Notes: generated by a model not told the origin, from the sequence alone. Shown: positions 17,270 through 27,074, numbered from the stretch's first letter. The stretch: 64,000 bases of DNA from Clostridiaceae bacterium (GCA_902363735.1 CABJBA010000008.1:172583-236582); one strand, 5' to 3'. Translations and numbers: made by a program.

Positions 17270-19615
17270 CTATTCCCTTTCCTTTAAAATATCCGTAAGC
17301 CTGATCTTCTTTACAAACCGGGTCTGTGCCAGCAAAGAAACCCCTGCCATTCCCAGACAGGTAAGAAATGCCGTCAGATAGCTGGAAGAACTGATAGCCA
17401 GATCAATGGTATAGGCATCGGATACCACCAGATTCTCAATGAGATATTTCACTCCCCTGCTTCCCAATACTCCCATAAAGATTCCAAATATAAAGTAAAC
17501 CGACTGTTCAAACAAAAGAATCCTCCCGATTTCACGGTCTGTTCCTCCCATAATGATCAGAGTCCCAAACTCAGTCATTCTTTCCCTGATATTGATCATG
17601 GATATATTGTAAATGAGAATTCCTCCTGCCGCCACCGACATAAAGGCAAACATCTGCATCATTGTCATCATGCTGCCCATCATATCCTGGTAGCCGCCTC
17701 TGATGCGGTCCGTATCCACCATCCAGGTCACCCGGCTGGTTTTTAAAAGCTGATTCCGGACTTCTTCCATTTTTCCGTTTTCCACCCTTAAAAGAACAGT
17801 TCCCGCCATAGGGTCAGAATTAAAAAACCGGTAAAAGGCTCCTGTTGACAAATAACAGCCGCTTCCCAGACTTTCCTCAATTACAGATTTAACCGGAATT
17901 TTAACCCGTTCCGCAGTCACGCCGGGAACAGATATCTCCATCTGGTCTCCTTCTTTTAAATGAAGCTTCCCCGCAATCAGGCTGTTTATGATCAGCCCGT
18001 CCTCAGGCGGTTCATAAAACTGTCCGTGTAAATCCATAATCCGCCACATATCAGATTCCCGGTTCAAGCCATAAATCATGGCAAATTCCGACAAATTTTC
18101 ATGCTTTATTTCCGCTGCCATTTGAATAACTGCTTCGCTTTTCGCCACACCTTTCAGCCCTTCTCCCGCTGCTTCTCCGCGCAGAGCGGACACGTAACGA
18201 TCCAGGGATATCTGTAAATCATAGGTCTGCACCTTGCTGAACTGGTCAAAGAACATCTGATTGGCTACCCCTTCAAAAGAAAAAAGGACAGATGACATAG
18301 AAAATGGAAATCCAATGGCTAAAACAATTAAAAATCCTCTGAATGGATTTCTTACAATAGAGCGTACCCCCATCTTTCCCATGGAATCCAGCCTGTCAGA
18401 CAGGAATCTGGGAAGGCGCAATATGGCTGCAGATTCAGGAGCCTTAGCTCTCATGGCCTGGGCCGGATTGATCTTTAATATTCCCCGTACACCCAGATAT
18501 ACTGCGAAAAAACCCGTTGCCAAAGCGATTGCCGTACTGCTGAGCCTTGTGCTCCAATAGCTTTGATACACAGTACTCGGCAGGTTAAAAAATCCCACAT
18601 AAATCTGAAACATGTACTGCCCAAAGGGCACCGCCAGAATATTTCCAAATACAGCTCCTAAAAGCCCCACCTCTGCCCCCTGATATAAGTAGGCCGCAAT
18701 CAGTTCCCCGTCACTCATTCCAAAGGCTTTCATTGTCCCGATCAGACTCTGATCTTTGTCAATCATCTTCCTTAAAACCACATAAAGCATGAAAACGGAA
18801 ATAGACATAAACAGAATAGGCAGGACCGTACCCATGGAATACAGTTCATTGATTTCCCCTTCCACCATCTGATAACTGGCCTGGTTTTCTCTTGAGGAAA
18901 GGGAAACCAGACCATATCCCTGAAGGCGGTCTGTCAGTTGGTAGCGGACATCTTCGTACCGGTACCCTTTTTCCAGCTTAAACCCCAGCTCATTCATAGA
19001 GTCCCTTTTTCCTGTCAGTTCCTCCATCCGGCTCTTTTCCACACATGCAATATCGTATATTCTGCCATCCGGTATCATGGCTCCTCCAGGAGGAATGGCA
19101 TATATGTATTCCGGTCCATAACAAGTCCCTGCCAGATCCAGCTTAACACTTTTTCCCTCAACCAAAAGCGTCAGAGGGGTTCCGGTTTCGTATTCATAAA
19201 TTCCCGCCATTCTGGTTCCTAAGTAAATGCCGTCCTTCCCGGCTTCCACCCCTTTAAAAAGCAATTGATTTAAATCATCAGAAGAATCATAGGACAGCAG
19301 GTGAACCGTTACAATGTCCGTCTGGGATGGAGCCAGCAGCCTTACATCAGCCCCCATTTTTCCCGAAACTTCTGATATTCCTGGAATTTCCTTTAACCGC
19401 TCCAGCTCTGCTTCGCTTATTCCCGACACCTGGGCAAATACGTCGGCCATAGAACTGTTTTCATAATAACGTTCCACCTGGTCCCTTAAATTTCTCAGTG
19501 TATTCATCATTGCCGCATATACAAATATCCCGATGGCAATAATGAAGACTGCTCCTAAAAAAGAACCCGGATTCTTCATGGCACACCGGAATACATTTTT
19601 GCGGAAGCTTTTCAC
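17270..19615 (-). CDS. FtsX-type ABC transporter permease (MacB/LolC-like)
   Basis: A 781-residue permease with an N-terminal helix, a large extracellular domain, three helices, a second extracellular domain and three further helices, giving two FtsX domains (~250-370 and ~655-775). The start is a GTG sharing its first base with the TAG stop of the ATPase gene. The EFGTLIIMGGTDREIGR segment near the end is characteristic of the family. It should couple ATP hydrolysis to mechanical work on an extracytoplasmic substrate, together with the HlyD-like adaptor. Confidence 0.88.
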   Translation of the reverse strand: MKSFRKNVFRCAMKNPGSFLGAVFIIAIGIFVYAAMMNTLRNLRDQVERYYENSSMADVFAQVSGISEAELERLKEIPGISEVSGKMGADVRLLAPSQTDIVTVHLLSYDSSDDLNQLLFKGVEAGKDGIYLGTRMAGIYEYETGTPLTLLVEGKSVKLDLAGTCYGPEYIYAIPPGGAMIPDGRIYDIACVEKSRMEELTGKRDSMNELGFKLEKGYRYEDVRYQLTDRLQGYGLVSLSSRENQASYQMVEGEINELYSMGTVLPILFMSISVFMLYVVLRKMIDKDQSLIGTMKAFGMSDGELIAAYLYQGAEVGLLGAVFGNILAVPFGQYMFQIYVGFFNLPSTVYQSYWSTRLSSTAIALATGFFAVYLGVRGILKINPAQAMRAKAPESAAILRLPRFLSDRLDSMGKMGVRSIVRNPFRGFLIVLAIGFPFSMSSVLFSFEGVANQMFFDQFSKVQTYDLQISLDRYVSALRGEAAGEGLKGVAKSEAVIQMAAEIKHENLSEFAMIYGLNRESDMWRIMDLHGQFYEPPEDGLIINSLIAGKLHLKEGDQMEISVPGVTAERVKIPVKSVIEESLGSGCYLSTGAFYRFFNSDPMAGTVLLRVENGKMEEVRNQLLKTSRVTWMVDTDRIRGGYQDMMGSMMTMMQMFAFMSVAAGGILIYNISMINIRERMTEFGTLIIMGGTDREIGRILLFEQSVYFIFGIFMGVLGSRGVKYLIENLVVSDAYTIDLAISSSSYLTAFLTCLGMAGVSLLAQTRFVKKIRLTDILKERE

Positions 19616-20319
19616 TACCAGGCCACCTCCTCCGGCTTCAGAGGCATTTCATTGGCCCTGATCCGCTCCAGATACCCATCTTTAAAATAAAAAACCCGGT
19701 CTGCTATCTCCGCAATATTCTCATTATGGGTAATTAAAAGAATTGTCTTCTTATATTTCCTGTTAAAATCAGATAAAAGCTTTAAAATCTGGCTTCCGGT
19801 GCCGCTGTCCAAGGCTCCTGTGGGCTCATCGCAGAGAAGGATATCCGGATTCTTGCATAAAGCCCTGGCAATAGCTACCCTCTGCTGCTGCCCTCCCGAC
19901 AGCCTGCTGGGAAAATGGCCTGCCCGGTCCAGAAGACCTACCTGTCCAAGTAGTGTTTCCGGATCCAGAGGGTCTTTGGACAGTTCTGCCGCCAACTGGA
20001 CATTTTCCAGTGCGGTAAGTCCCGGCATCAGGTTATAAAACTGGAAGATAAATCCTGCATGGGCTCTGCGGTAGGCTGTAAGGCTTTTTAAATCCTCCCA
20101 GGAAAAAGGACTTCCCTCGTAGTAAACTGCACCTTTTGTAACCGTCTCAATACCGCCCAGGATATTTAAAAGTGTGCTTTTTCCAGACCCGCTGGGGCCT
20201 AATATGACGATGAACTCTCCACGGTAAATTTCAAAAGACACATTTTTCAAGGCTTCCACCTTAACTTCACCCAGGACATAATCTTTGAAAACCTGCTCCG
20301 CCTTTATGAGAACTTCCAT
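19615..20319 (-). CDS. ABC transporter ATPase, LolD/MacB type
   Basis: A 234-residue nucleotide-binding protein with Walker A GPSGSGKST, signature LSGGQQQRVAIARAL, Walker B ILLCDEPTGALD and the switch His (LITHNENIA). The TGALDSGTG stretch places it in the MacB/LolD export group. I chose the ATG at 20319 with AGGAGG directly upstream; the longer frame has no ribosome site. First gene of a three-gene operon. Confidence 0.92.
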   Translation of the reverse strand: MEVLIKAEQVFKDYVLGEVKVEALKNVSFEIYRGEFIVILGPSGSGKSTLLNILGGIETVTKGAVYYEGSPFSWEDLKSLTAYRRAHAGFIFQFYNLMPGLTALENVQLAAELSKDPLDPETLLGQVGLLDRAGHFPSRLSGGQQQRVAIARALCKNPDILLCDEPTGALDSGTGSQILKLLSDFNRKYKKTILLITHNENIAEIADRVFYFKDGYLERIRANEMPLKPEEVAW

Positions 20320-20352
20320 AGTTCCTCCTTTCTCCCCTTTTATCCATGTATA

Positions 20353-20387
20353 TAACAATGTTACTATATGATATATGCATACGTCAA
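20353..20387 (-). promoter_or_regulatory. Probable promoter with overlapping dyad for the export operon
   Basis: On the minus strand TTGACG (20387-20382), 18 bases, then TAACAT (20363-20358). The perfect dyad TAACA-T-TGTTA (20353-20363) covers the -10 region, within a larger imperfect dyad. This would suit control by a small repressor not encoded nearby. Confidence 0.45.
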
Positions 20388-20512
20388 TAAACCTTGTCGA
20401 TTGTTTTTATCGGTTATGTGCAAAATAGTGAAGCAGATTAAAAAAGCAGATGCTCCAAAATAGCAGACAGCAAAATTGGCTATTAAAACAGCTTCAAATG
20501 CAGAGATGCAAA

Positions 20513-20553
20513 ATGAGAAGGGTATTATTCAAAAAAATAATACTCCTTCTCAT
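20513..20553 (-). terminator. Rho-independent terminator overlapping the end of the importer ATPase gene
   Basis: A 17-bp stem with one bulged base between 20513-20529 and 20536-20553, followed by TTTT on the minus strand. The upstream arm is made of the last codons of the ATPase gene, so the coding end doubles as terminator. Confidence 0.65.
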
Positions 20554-21283
20554 CTTTCTGAAACCGCAGGCAAGTTACATCAAAAGCCCTCTCTACCATT
20601 CCATTTTCAATGCATTCCCCAGGTGTTCCCTGGGCAACGATCTGCATGTCTTTCATTAGAATAATATGATCCGATACTTCCATTGCCTGATGAATATCGT
20701 GTAATACCATCACCACCGTTTTCCCCTGCTCCTTTAATCCACCTATCAGTTTCAAGAAATCACGCTGTCCTTTAATATCCAAAAAGGTAGTCGGTTCATC
20801 CAGAACAATATACTGACTATCCTGAGCTAAGACCATAGCAAAAAACACACGCTGTCTTATTCCACCCGACAGTTTATCTACCTGCTGGTCTGCGTACTGC
20901 AAAACATTGGCATATTCCATAGCCTGCCGTACCTTTTCCCTGTCCTTCAACGACTGTTTTCTGGAAAAACCCATATATGGAAATCTGCCATGCTCTACCA
21001 ACACCTGAACAGAAAGAGCCGGTATTGTAGTTCGTACCTGGGGAAGAAAGGCTATCTGCCTCGCCCTTTCTTTGGGAGATAAGGAGAATAAGTCAGAATC
21101 ATTCACCCAAATCTTCCCCGATGTTACTCTGCAGCTTCCATTTAAAGCTTGTAAGAGTGTAGTTTTTCCGCATCCATTGGGACCAATCAGAGAAGTAATC
21201 TTCCCTTCCGGAAACTCAGCTGTTATATTGTCCAGAACTTTATAATTTCTATACCCTATACTAACCCGTTCAAATTTAAGCAT
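20525..21283 (-). CDS. Fe-siderophore/cobalamin-type ABC transporter ATPase (FecE/BtuD-like)
   Basis: A 252-residue ATPase with Walker A GPNGCGKTT, the signature LSGGIRQRVFFAM, Walker B YIVLDEPTTFLDI and switch LHDIHQAME. The DEPTTFLD form is typical of iron-siderophore and B12 importers. I chose the ATG at 21283, which overlaps the end of the permease gene by 8 bases. The signature has Ile-Arg where Gln-Arg is more usual, a conservative variant. Last gene of the import operon, with its terminator inside the 3' end. Confidence 0.9.
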   Translation of the reverse strand: MLKFERVSIGYRNYKVLDNITAEFPEGKITSLIGPNGCGKTTLLQALNGSCRVTSGKIWVNDSDLFSLSPKERARQIAFLPQVRTTIPALSVQVLVEHGRFPYMGFSRKQSLKDREKVRQAMEYANVLQYADQQVDKLSGGIRQRVFFAMVLAQDSQYIVLDEPTTFLDIKGQRDFLKLIGGLKEQGKTVVMVLHDIHQAMEVSDHIILMKDMQIVAQGTPGECIENGMVERAFDVTCLRFQKDEKEYYFFE

Positions 21284-22274
21284 TAATCCTTCTCCCCCCG
21301 TTCTTACGCCGAAGAAGATATAAGAAAAACGGTCCGCCAAGAAAAGACATAATAATTCCCACCGGCAGTTCATATGGCGCAAACAATGTTCTTCCTATTA
21401 TATCGCTGATCAGCACAAAACTTCCTCCAAGCAACGCACTGCACGGAAGAAGCAAGCGGTTGTCATTTCCAAATAAGCGTCTGCACATATGAGGCACAAT
21501 TAATCCTACAAAACTGAGCAATCCTGCATAACTTACTACCACTCCGGCTAATACACTTGCGATGACAAGCAGCACAAACCTCATCAGATTCACACGTAAG
21601 CCCAGTGACCTTGCAATATCATCTCCCAAGCCCAGAATATTCAGTGCTTTTGCCAGCATACATGCCAGAAACACCCCAATAATCACCCCATATCCTGGCA
21701 GAATCAGCTTTTTAAAGGTTATACCCGATAATGATCCAATCATAAACGAAGTCATATTTACCGTAATATCCGTATCCATCAGTTTAACGGTATTAATTCC
21801 TGCACTTAAAAAACTGGAAACCGTGACACCTGCAAGTATGATGGTGGTTCTGGAACTGTCTGCAAGATATGCCAACAGAAAAATCAAAAGTGTAGTAATT
21901 AATGCACCCAAAAAAGCCATTAACGCAGTAGCTGTAAGATTACCCGGGAAAAATGCCATGGAAAGCATTACCGCAAATCCTGCGCCAGAGTTCACACCTA
22001 TGGTATTGGGACTTGCAAGAGCATTATTCATAACTCCCTGGAGAATTACCCCGGCAGTTGCCAGCCCCAAACCTGCCACCAATCCGCCAAATACCCTTGG
22101 AATACGGACAGCCGTAACCAATATATAATTGGTTGAATCCGTATCCTTTCCTGTCAGACACGCTAAAACATCCTGTACTGAAATAGATACACTTCCCAGT
22201 AAAATCCCTGCCAGAACCGACACGCATAGCAATGCAGCCAACAAAACAATAATTAATACTTTATGTTTCCTCAT
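21276..22274 (-). CDS. FecCD-type ABC transporter permease
   Basis: About 332 residues with eight to ten predicted helices and family motifs: VRIPRVFGGLVAGLGLATAGVILQG near the N-terminus and PHMCRRLFGNDNR near the C-terminus. It is the membrane channel for an iron-siderophore, heme or cobalamin importer. I favour the ATG at 22274, which lies 16 bases past the binding-protein stop. A longer in-frame alternative would overlap that gene. Confidence 0.88.
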   Translation of the reverse strand: MRKHKVLIIVLLAALLCVSVLAGILLGSVSISVQDVLACLTGKDTDSTNYILVTAVRIPRVFGGLVAGLGLATAGVILQGVMNNALASPNTIGVNSGAGFAVMLSMAFFPGNLTATALMAFLGALITTLLIFLLAYLADSSRTTIILAGVTVSSFLSAGINTVKLMDTDITVNMTSFMIGSLSGITFKKLILPGYGVIIGVFLACMLAKALNILGLGDDIARSLGLRVNLMRFVLLVIASVLAGVVVSYAGLLSFVGLIVPHMCRRLFGNDNRLLLPCSALLGGSFVLISDIIGRTLFAPYELPVGIIMSFLGGPFFLYLLRRKNGGRRINA

Positions 22275-22290
22275 TTCGGCTAAACCATAA

Positions 22291-23280
22291 CTATTCCTCA
22301 CTGTATAAAATATCCGCCAATCGCTCATAGGCCTCTCCCCATCTTGCATTTGGTTTAGAATTGTACAGACTTTTATCTAATACATAATAATTTCCATTTT
22401 TAACTGCCGTCAGAGAATTCCAGGCCGGATTTGTCAGTAATATATCCTCCACAACCTTTATTGCCTGTTCTGTATTCTCTCCCTGTGTAGTCACAAAGAT
22501 ATAATCCGGATCGTTTGTGACAATTACTTCCATATTAAGTTCTTCCAGCATACTCTCATGGGAATCCGCAATGTTCAGACAGCCAAGTTCTCTGAGAATT
22601 TCAGAACCGACGTTTCCTTCACTTCCTTTTACTTTTACATTATCAGAAGACGCCCTTAAATACAGGACTGTCGGCGCACTTCCATCCACCTTGGCAACTG
22701 CTGCATCCACCTGCTTCTGCACTTCAGTTCCATATGTATTATACCGCTCTGTTTTACCCGTGATCCGGGTACAGATATCCAGCATGTGAAGGTAGTCCTC
22801 AAAATTATTCACATCGAAATATGCAACTGTAATTCCTGCCTGAGTGAGAGTATCCTCCAATGCTATTTGTGCATCAAGATTGGCACTGGCAATAACAAAA
22901 TCCGGCCGGGCCGCAATCAACTGTTCCATATCAGGCTCCAGCAAGTTCCCCGTATTCACTACCTCTTCAGATAAACCCAAATCAAAAGAAGTCCAGGTGT
23001 CTCTGGAAGAAGCAACTATATTCCCACCTGCTAAAAGCCAGATATCAGCAAAGCTTCCCATCAGTGTTGCAACACGCTCATGACTTTTTACCGTTACTGT
23101 TCTTCCTAAATCGTCCTGAAATGTAAATTCTTCTGCCTCCTCTGTCATGATTTTTTCAGTTGCTTCCACTGCTGAAGCAGCCACTTCCATTTCGGCTGTC
23201 TTTTCATTATTTCCGCAACCGGGCAATACGAGTGCAAGCGTAAAGGTAATTATGGTTAATCCTAAAAATCTTTTTATCAT
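22291..23280 (-). CDS. Fe-siderophore/cobalamin-type substrate-binding lipoprotein (PF01497 family)
   Basis: A 329-residue periplasmic-binding-like protein with a signal peptide ending in the lipobox LVLPGC. Two-lobe FhuD/BtuF-type domain: it starts FTFQDDLGRTVTV, then ERVATLMGSFADIWLLAG and a central helix linker. It is the first gene of binding protein, permease, ATPase. Substrate cannot be assigned: neither a Fur box nor a cobalamin riboswitch was evident upstream (23281-23393). Confidence 0.88.
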   Translation of the reverse strand: MIKRFLGLTIITFTLALVLPGCGNNEKTAEMEVAASAVEATEKIMTEEAEEFTFQDDLGRTVTVKSHERVATLMGSFADIWLLAGGNIVASSRDTWTSFDLGLSEEVVNTGNLLEPDMEQLIAARPDFVIASANLDAQIALEDTLTQAGITVAYFDVNNFEDYLHMLDICTRITGKTERYNTYGTEVQKQVDAAVAKVDGSAPTVLYLRASSDNVKVKGSEGNVGSEILRELGCLNIADSHESMLEELNMEVIVTNDPDYIFVTTQGENTEQAIKVVEDILLTNPAWNSLTAVKNGNYYVLDKSLYNSKPNARWGEAYERLADILYSEE

Positions 23281-23393
23281 ATATCATTCTCTCTTTCAAA
23301 ACAGTCTTGTCAATCTATATTTTCTAACCCTAACATTGTAAACCTATTAAGTCAACATTTTTTAGGATTTATTATATAACAACTGCTATAAAA

Positions 23394-23441
23394 ATAGCAT
23401 GAGACCATCTGGTCTGGTTAAAAACCAGAGGCCCATGCTAT
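23394..23441 (-). terminator. Terminator of the molybdenum hydroxylase operon
   Basis: ATAGCATG (23394-23401) pairs with CATGCTAT (23434-23441) and an inner CTGGT/ACCAG stem continues it. On the minus strand the structure is followed by TTTTT. It lies about 40 bases past the stop of the large subunit gene. Confidence 0.7.
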
Positions 23442-23478
23442 GAATAAAATTACAATACAAGCAGCGTCAAAGGATAAG

Positions 23479-25764
23479 CTATCCCCTCAACTGTCTATAA
23501 ATCTTTTCTGCCGTAACAGGCAGCTCCCTCACTCTTGCACCCACAGCATTTGCCACCGCATCTGCAATAGCCGGAGAAGGAGTATTAATTACAATCTCCC
23601 CAATGGATTTAGCCCCAAAAGGCCCTGTAGGCTCATAGCTGCTTTCAAATTCCACCCGGATATTTCCCACATCCAACCTGGTGGGAATCTTATACTGCAT
23701 AAAGGAATTCTGAAGCATCTGCCCCTTATCCGTATAGGTCACGTCCTCATACATTGCCATACCAATGCCCTGAGCAATGCCGCCCTCGGTCTGAATTCTG
23801 GCAAGGTTTGGATTAATAGGAGTTCCGCAGTCCACAACTGCCACATAATCCACTAATTCCATCTCGCCGGTTTCCCGATCCACTTCCACCTCTGCCATTC
23901 CCACCATAAAAGGCGGCGGTGATACAGGAGAAGTATGGGTGGCGCCTGCGGACAGCATGTCCGAGTTGGAGCACATGACTCTGTTTCCGATTTCTTTCAA
24001 GGAAATTTCCAGCTTCTCATCCGGCTGGTATACCCTCTTTCCGTCAAACTCCAAAGATTCCTTATGGCAGGAAAGATACTTGGCTGCCTTGCTTATAATC
24101 TTTTCCCTCATCTCCGTACACGCCTTTACAACTGCCATTCCTGTCAGATAGGTGGTACTGGATGCATAAGAACCGGAATCATAAGGAGATACATCCGTAT
24201 CTGTACCATGAACCACAATATTTTCCACATCACATTCCAGACAATCTGCTCCCACCTGAGCCAGAATTGTATCACATCCTGTTCCCATATCAGAAGCACC
24301 GATCATCAATGTATAAAATCCATCATCATTCAGCCGCAGTTCCACGGAAGCAACATCCAAACCGGAAATGGCAGATCCCTGCATGGACATGGCAACCCCT
24401 ATGCCCCGGACTTTTCCATTTCCCATGTCTACAGACGGATACTTTTGATCCCAGCCAATCATTTCCTTTGCCTTGGCCATACAACGGTCAAGAGCACAGC
24501 TATTCAAGGTTTCTCCATGATAAGCAGGAAGATAATCGCCTTCCTTTACCATGTTCAATTCCCTCAGTTTTACGGAATCCATTCCCATTTTTTTTGCCAG
24601 TTCATTGACCGCAGATTCCACTGCAAATATGCCCTGGGTAGCCCCGTAGCCCCGGTAAGCACCGGAAGACATTACATTGGTGTAAACCACATCATATTCA
24701 AACCGAAATGCTTTAGGAGTCCGGTACAAAGGTATGGTTTTTTCTCCGGAAAGTCCTACGGTAGTGGGCCCATGTTCTCCGAAGGCACCTGTATTTGATA
24801 ACGTATACACATCAATAGCCTGGAGAATTCCATCTTTATTTGCTCCGATTCTGACACGGACTTCCATTTCATGACGGGGAGATGATGCAATCTGGGATTC
24901 ATACCTGCTGAAAATCATTTTAGCAGGTCTTCCGGTTTTCATGGTGACAATGGCAGGATAAACCTCAGCCACAACGGTCTGCTTGGCTCCGAAGCCGCCG
25001 CCGATTCTGGGTTTGATCACTCGGATTTTAGACTTGGGAACATCCAGGGCATGAGCCAGAATTCTTCTCACATGAAAGGTGATCTGGGTAGAAGCAACCA
25101 TATTCAAACGTCCGTATGTATCCAGATAACAGTAAGCCCGGAATGTTTCCATCATAGCCTGCTGGTTTGCCTTTGTATGGTAAACCTGATCCACCACATA
25201 ATCGCATTGGCTTAAAGCTTCATCCACATCTCCCTGTCCCCGTTTTCCGGAGGCGCACAGGTTTCGCTTATTATCCGCTCCCACCGGAAGAAGGCTCTGC
25301 CAATTCTCTTCCGGATGGATCACAACAGCATGATCCTTCGCCTGCCTAAAATCCAGAATCGGCTCCAAAACCTCATACTTCACCTTAATAAGACCCAGAG
25401 CCTGATCCACCTCTTCTTCTGTCTCTCCGGCTACAATAGCAACCGCATCTCCCACAAACCGCAGTCTCTCATCCAGAATCAGCCTGTCGTAAGGGCTTGG
25501 CTCAGGATAGGACTGGCCTGCCATGGTAAAACGTTTTCCAGGAACATCTTTATAAGTTAACACACAGGCAATTCCAGACAGCTTCTCCGCCCTGGAGCAG
25601 TCGATTTCCCGAATCAGCGCATGGGCGTGGGGACTTCTCAGCACCTTTACAATCAGACAATCTTTGGGAACCAGATCATCGGTATAAACAGGCTTTCCGG
25701 TCACTAATGCCATAGCGTCCTTTTTCACGACTGAAGTATTGACGCTTTTCATTTTATAGTTCAT
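23479..25764 (-). CDS. Molybdenum hydroxylase large subunit (xanthine dehydrogenase family, molybdopterin-binding)
   Basis: A 761-residue molybdenum-cofactor subunit. GGFGAKQ, the substrate loop YRGYGATQG and the catalytic glutamate in GAKSIGE (E723) are all present, so it should be active. The family hydroxylates purines, nicotinate or aldehydes using water. Substrate cannot be read from sequence, because the YRGYG loop differs from the FRGFG of classical xanthine dehydrogenases. Starts at the ATG 9 bases after AGGAGG, overlapping the iron-sulfur gene by 4 bases. No cofactor-maturation genes are adjacent. Confidence 0.88.
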   Translation of the reverse strand: MNYKMKSVNTSVVKKDAMALVTGKPVYTDDLVPKDCLIVKVLRSPHAHALIREIDCSRAEKLSGIACVLTYKDVPGKRFTMAGQSYPEPSPYDRLILDERLRFVGDAVAIVAGETEEEVDQALGLIKVKYEVLEPILDFRQAKDHAVVIHPEENWQSLLPVGADNKRNLCASGKRGQGDVDEALSQCDYVVDQVYHTKANQQAMMETFRAYCYLDTYGRLNMVASTQITFHVRRILAHALDVPKSKIRVIKPRIGGGFGAKQTVVAEVYPAIVTMKTGRPAKMIFSRYESQIASSPRHEMEVRVRIGANKDGILQAIDVYTLSNTGAFGEHGPTTVGLSGEKTIPLYRTPKAFRFEYDVVYTNVMSSGAYRGYGATQGIFAVESAVNELAKKMGMDSVKLRELNMVKEGDYLPAYHGETLNSCALDRCMAKAKEMIGWDQKYPSVDMGNGKVRGIGVAMSMQGSAISGLDVASVELRLNDDGFYTLMIGASDMGTGCDTILAQVGADCLECDVENIVVHGTDTDVSPYDSGSYASSTTYLTGMAVVKACTEMREKIISKAAKYLSCHKESLEFDGKRVYQPDEKLEISLKEIGNRVMCSNSDMLSAGATHTSPVSPPPFMVGMAEVEVDRETGEMELVDYVAVVDCGTPINPNLARIQTEGGIAQGIGMAMYEDVTYTDKGQMLQNSFMQYKIPTRLDVGNIRVEFESSYEPTGPFGAKSIGEIVINTPSPAIADAVANAVGARVRELPVTAEKIYRQLRG

Positions 25765-26222
25765 GCCCGGTCTCCTCCTCTGTTTAAATATTTTTTCACT
25801 GCCCTAAGCTGGCCCATATAACCACTGCACCGGCATAGATTTCCGGATAAATACTCCTTTATATCATGATCATCAAGGACACCTTCTTCTTTTTCCATTG
25901 CAAGCAGGTTCATAATAAGACCAGGGCTGCAAAATCCGCACTGCTCTGCTCCTTCTGCTGCCAGAAATGTACCGAATTCCTGGGCTTCCTTCTGGGCTCC
26001 TTCCAGAGTCACTACATCACATCCATTTACCCGCACTGCCAGCAGAGAACATGAAAGTCTGGACTTTCCATCCACTAAAACCGTGCAGAGTCCGCAGTTT
26101 TCTGTCTCACATCCACACTTCACACTATAGCAGCTCTTATTCCTGAGAAGCTGAAATAAGGTGGTGTCAGCCTTTGCTTCTGCATATATCAGCTTTCCGT
26201 TTAAGGTGAATTCGATTTTCAT
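25761..26222 (-). CDS. Molybdenum hydroxylase [2Fe-2S] subunit
   Basis: A 153-residue protein with an N-terminal plant-ferredoxin-type cluster (C38, C43, C46, C58 in the GCETENCGLC region) and a C-terminal four-helix [2Fe-2S] domain (CGFCSPG and LCRCSGY). It carries electrons from the molybdenum site to FAD. An extra cysteine (C36) precedes the first cluster. The start codon follows directly on the stop of the FAD subunit gene. Length is normal for the family. Confidence 0.93.
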   Translation of the reverse strand: MKIEFTLNGKLIYAEAKADTTLFQLLRNKSCYSVKCGCETENCGLCTVLVDGKSRLSCSLLAVRVNGCDVVTLEGAQKEAQEFGTFLAAEGAEQCGFCSPGLIMNLLAMEKEEGVLDDHDIKEYLSGNLCRCSGYMGQLRAVKKYLNRGGDRA

Positions 26223-26999
26223 TTATTCTTCCTCCTTATTAAGCCCTGCCAAAAGCCTTCTGGTATATACTTCTGTCAGATGCTTCCGGTAATCTGCGCT
26301 GCCTCTCATATTTGTACCGTAGCGGAAACTGTCAGATGCCTTTTTTGCAAGCTCTTCCAAACTAATGTCCTTTGTCTTCTTTAAAGCCACAACTTCAGCA
26401 AGACCCGGCCTTGCGCCTATGGAAACAAAAACCTGATCTTCCTTTTCTGCCACACAGCAGGCAATCTGGGGAAAGTCTGTTTTTGCGATTCTCTGGGACA
26501 CATAAGCTGCCTGTCTCCCATCCTTTTTTATCCGAATCCTTACCAGAATATCCCGGTCCCGCTTCATCCGGCAAAATTCCTCCAGAGAAACCAGACCTCC
26601 CTGGTAAAGCTCCACGTAAGTATCAAGAGCCAAAAGACAGGTGATGATATCAGAAAAACCAAAGCGTCCGAATACACTTCCTCCTACAGTAGCCCCGTTG
26701 CGAAACTGAATTCCTACAATAGAACGGGTACATTCTTTGAAAATGCCTCCAAAATATTGATTCAGCCCTTCATGAATCTCCAACTGACGCAGACTGCACA
26801 TAGCTCCTATGGAGAACTCTTCCTCTGTTTCTTCTATTCCCTCCAGTCCCAATCCGACTAAATCCACCAGCGTCATCCGCATCCGTTTCTGCATCTTCAA
26901 CCACATCATCCCACCGCCTATGGCGCTGCTTTTTTTCTGATTCAGTGTGTAAGCCTCTTCCAGACTTCCCGCTTTTACATAATTTTTAAATCGAATCAC
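26223..26999 (-). CDS. Molybdenum hydroxylase FAD-binding subunit
   Basis: A 258-residue subunit with the FAD-binding pattern AIGGGMMWLK near the N-terminus and RNGATVGGSVF, followed by a CO-dehydrogenase-flavoprotein-like C-terminal domain (GTNMRGSADYRKHL). It passes electrons from the iron-sulfur clusters to an acceptor. The start is GTG with AGGAGG 5-6 bases upstream. It is the first gene of the three-gene operon. Confidence 0.9.
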   Translation of the reverse strand: MIRFKNYVKAGSLEEAYTLNQKKSSAIGGGMMWLKMQKRMRMTLVDLVGLGLEGIEETEEEFSIGAMCSLRQLEIHEGLNQYFGGIFKECTRSIVGIQFRNGATVGGSVFGRFGFSDIITCLLALDTYVELYQGGLVSLEEFCRMKRDRDILVRIRIKKDGRQAAYVSQRIAKTDFPQIACCVAEKEDQVFVSIGARPGLAEVVALKKTKDISLEELAKKASDSFRYGTNMRGSADYRKHLTEVYTRRLLAGLNKEEE

Positions 27000-27074
27000 T
27001 GGAACCTCCTATTGACTATCTGACTTATTTTCCTTGTTATTAAATAACTTTGTCTTATATATCAGTAAATCCTT

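Noticed and set aside
22291..23400. Cobalamin riboswitch or Fur box controlling the FecBCD-type importer
   Set aside because: The upstream gap is only about 110 bases and shows neither the B12-box nor a clear Fur-type inverted repeat.
23935..24798. A 287-codon plus-strand open frame antisense to the molybdenum hydroxylase large subunit
   Set aside because: It is entirely inside a motif-rich minus-strand gene, has His/Cys/Ser-rich composition typical of antisense translation, and lacks a ribosome site.
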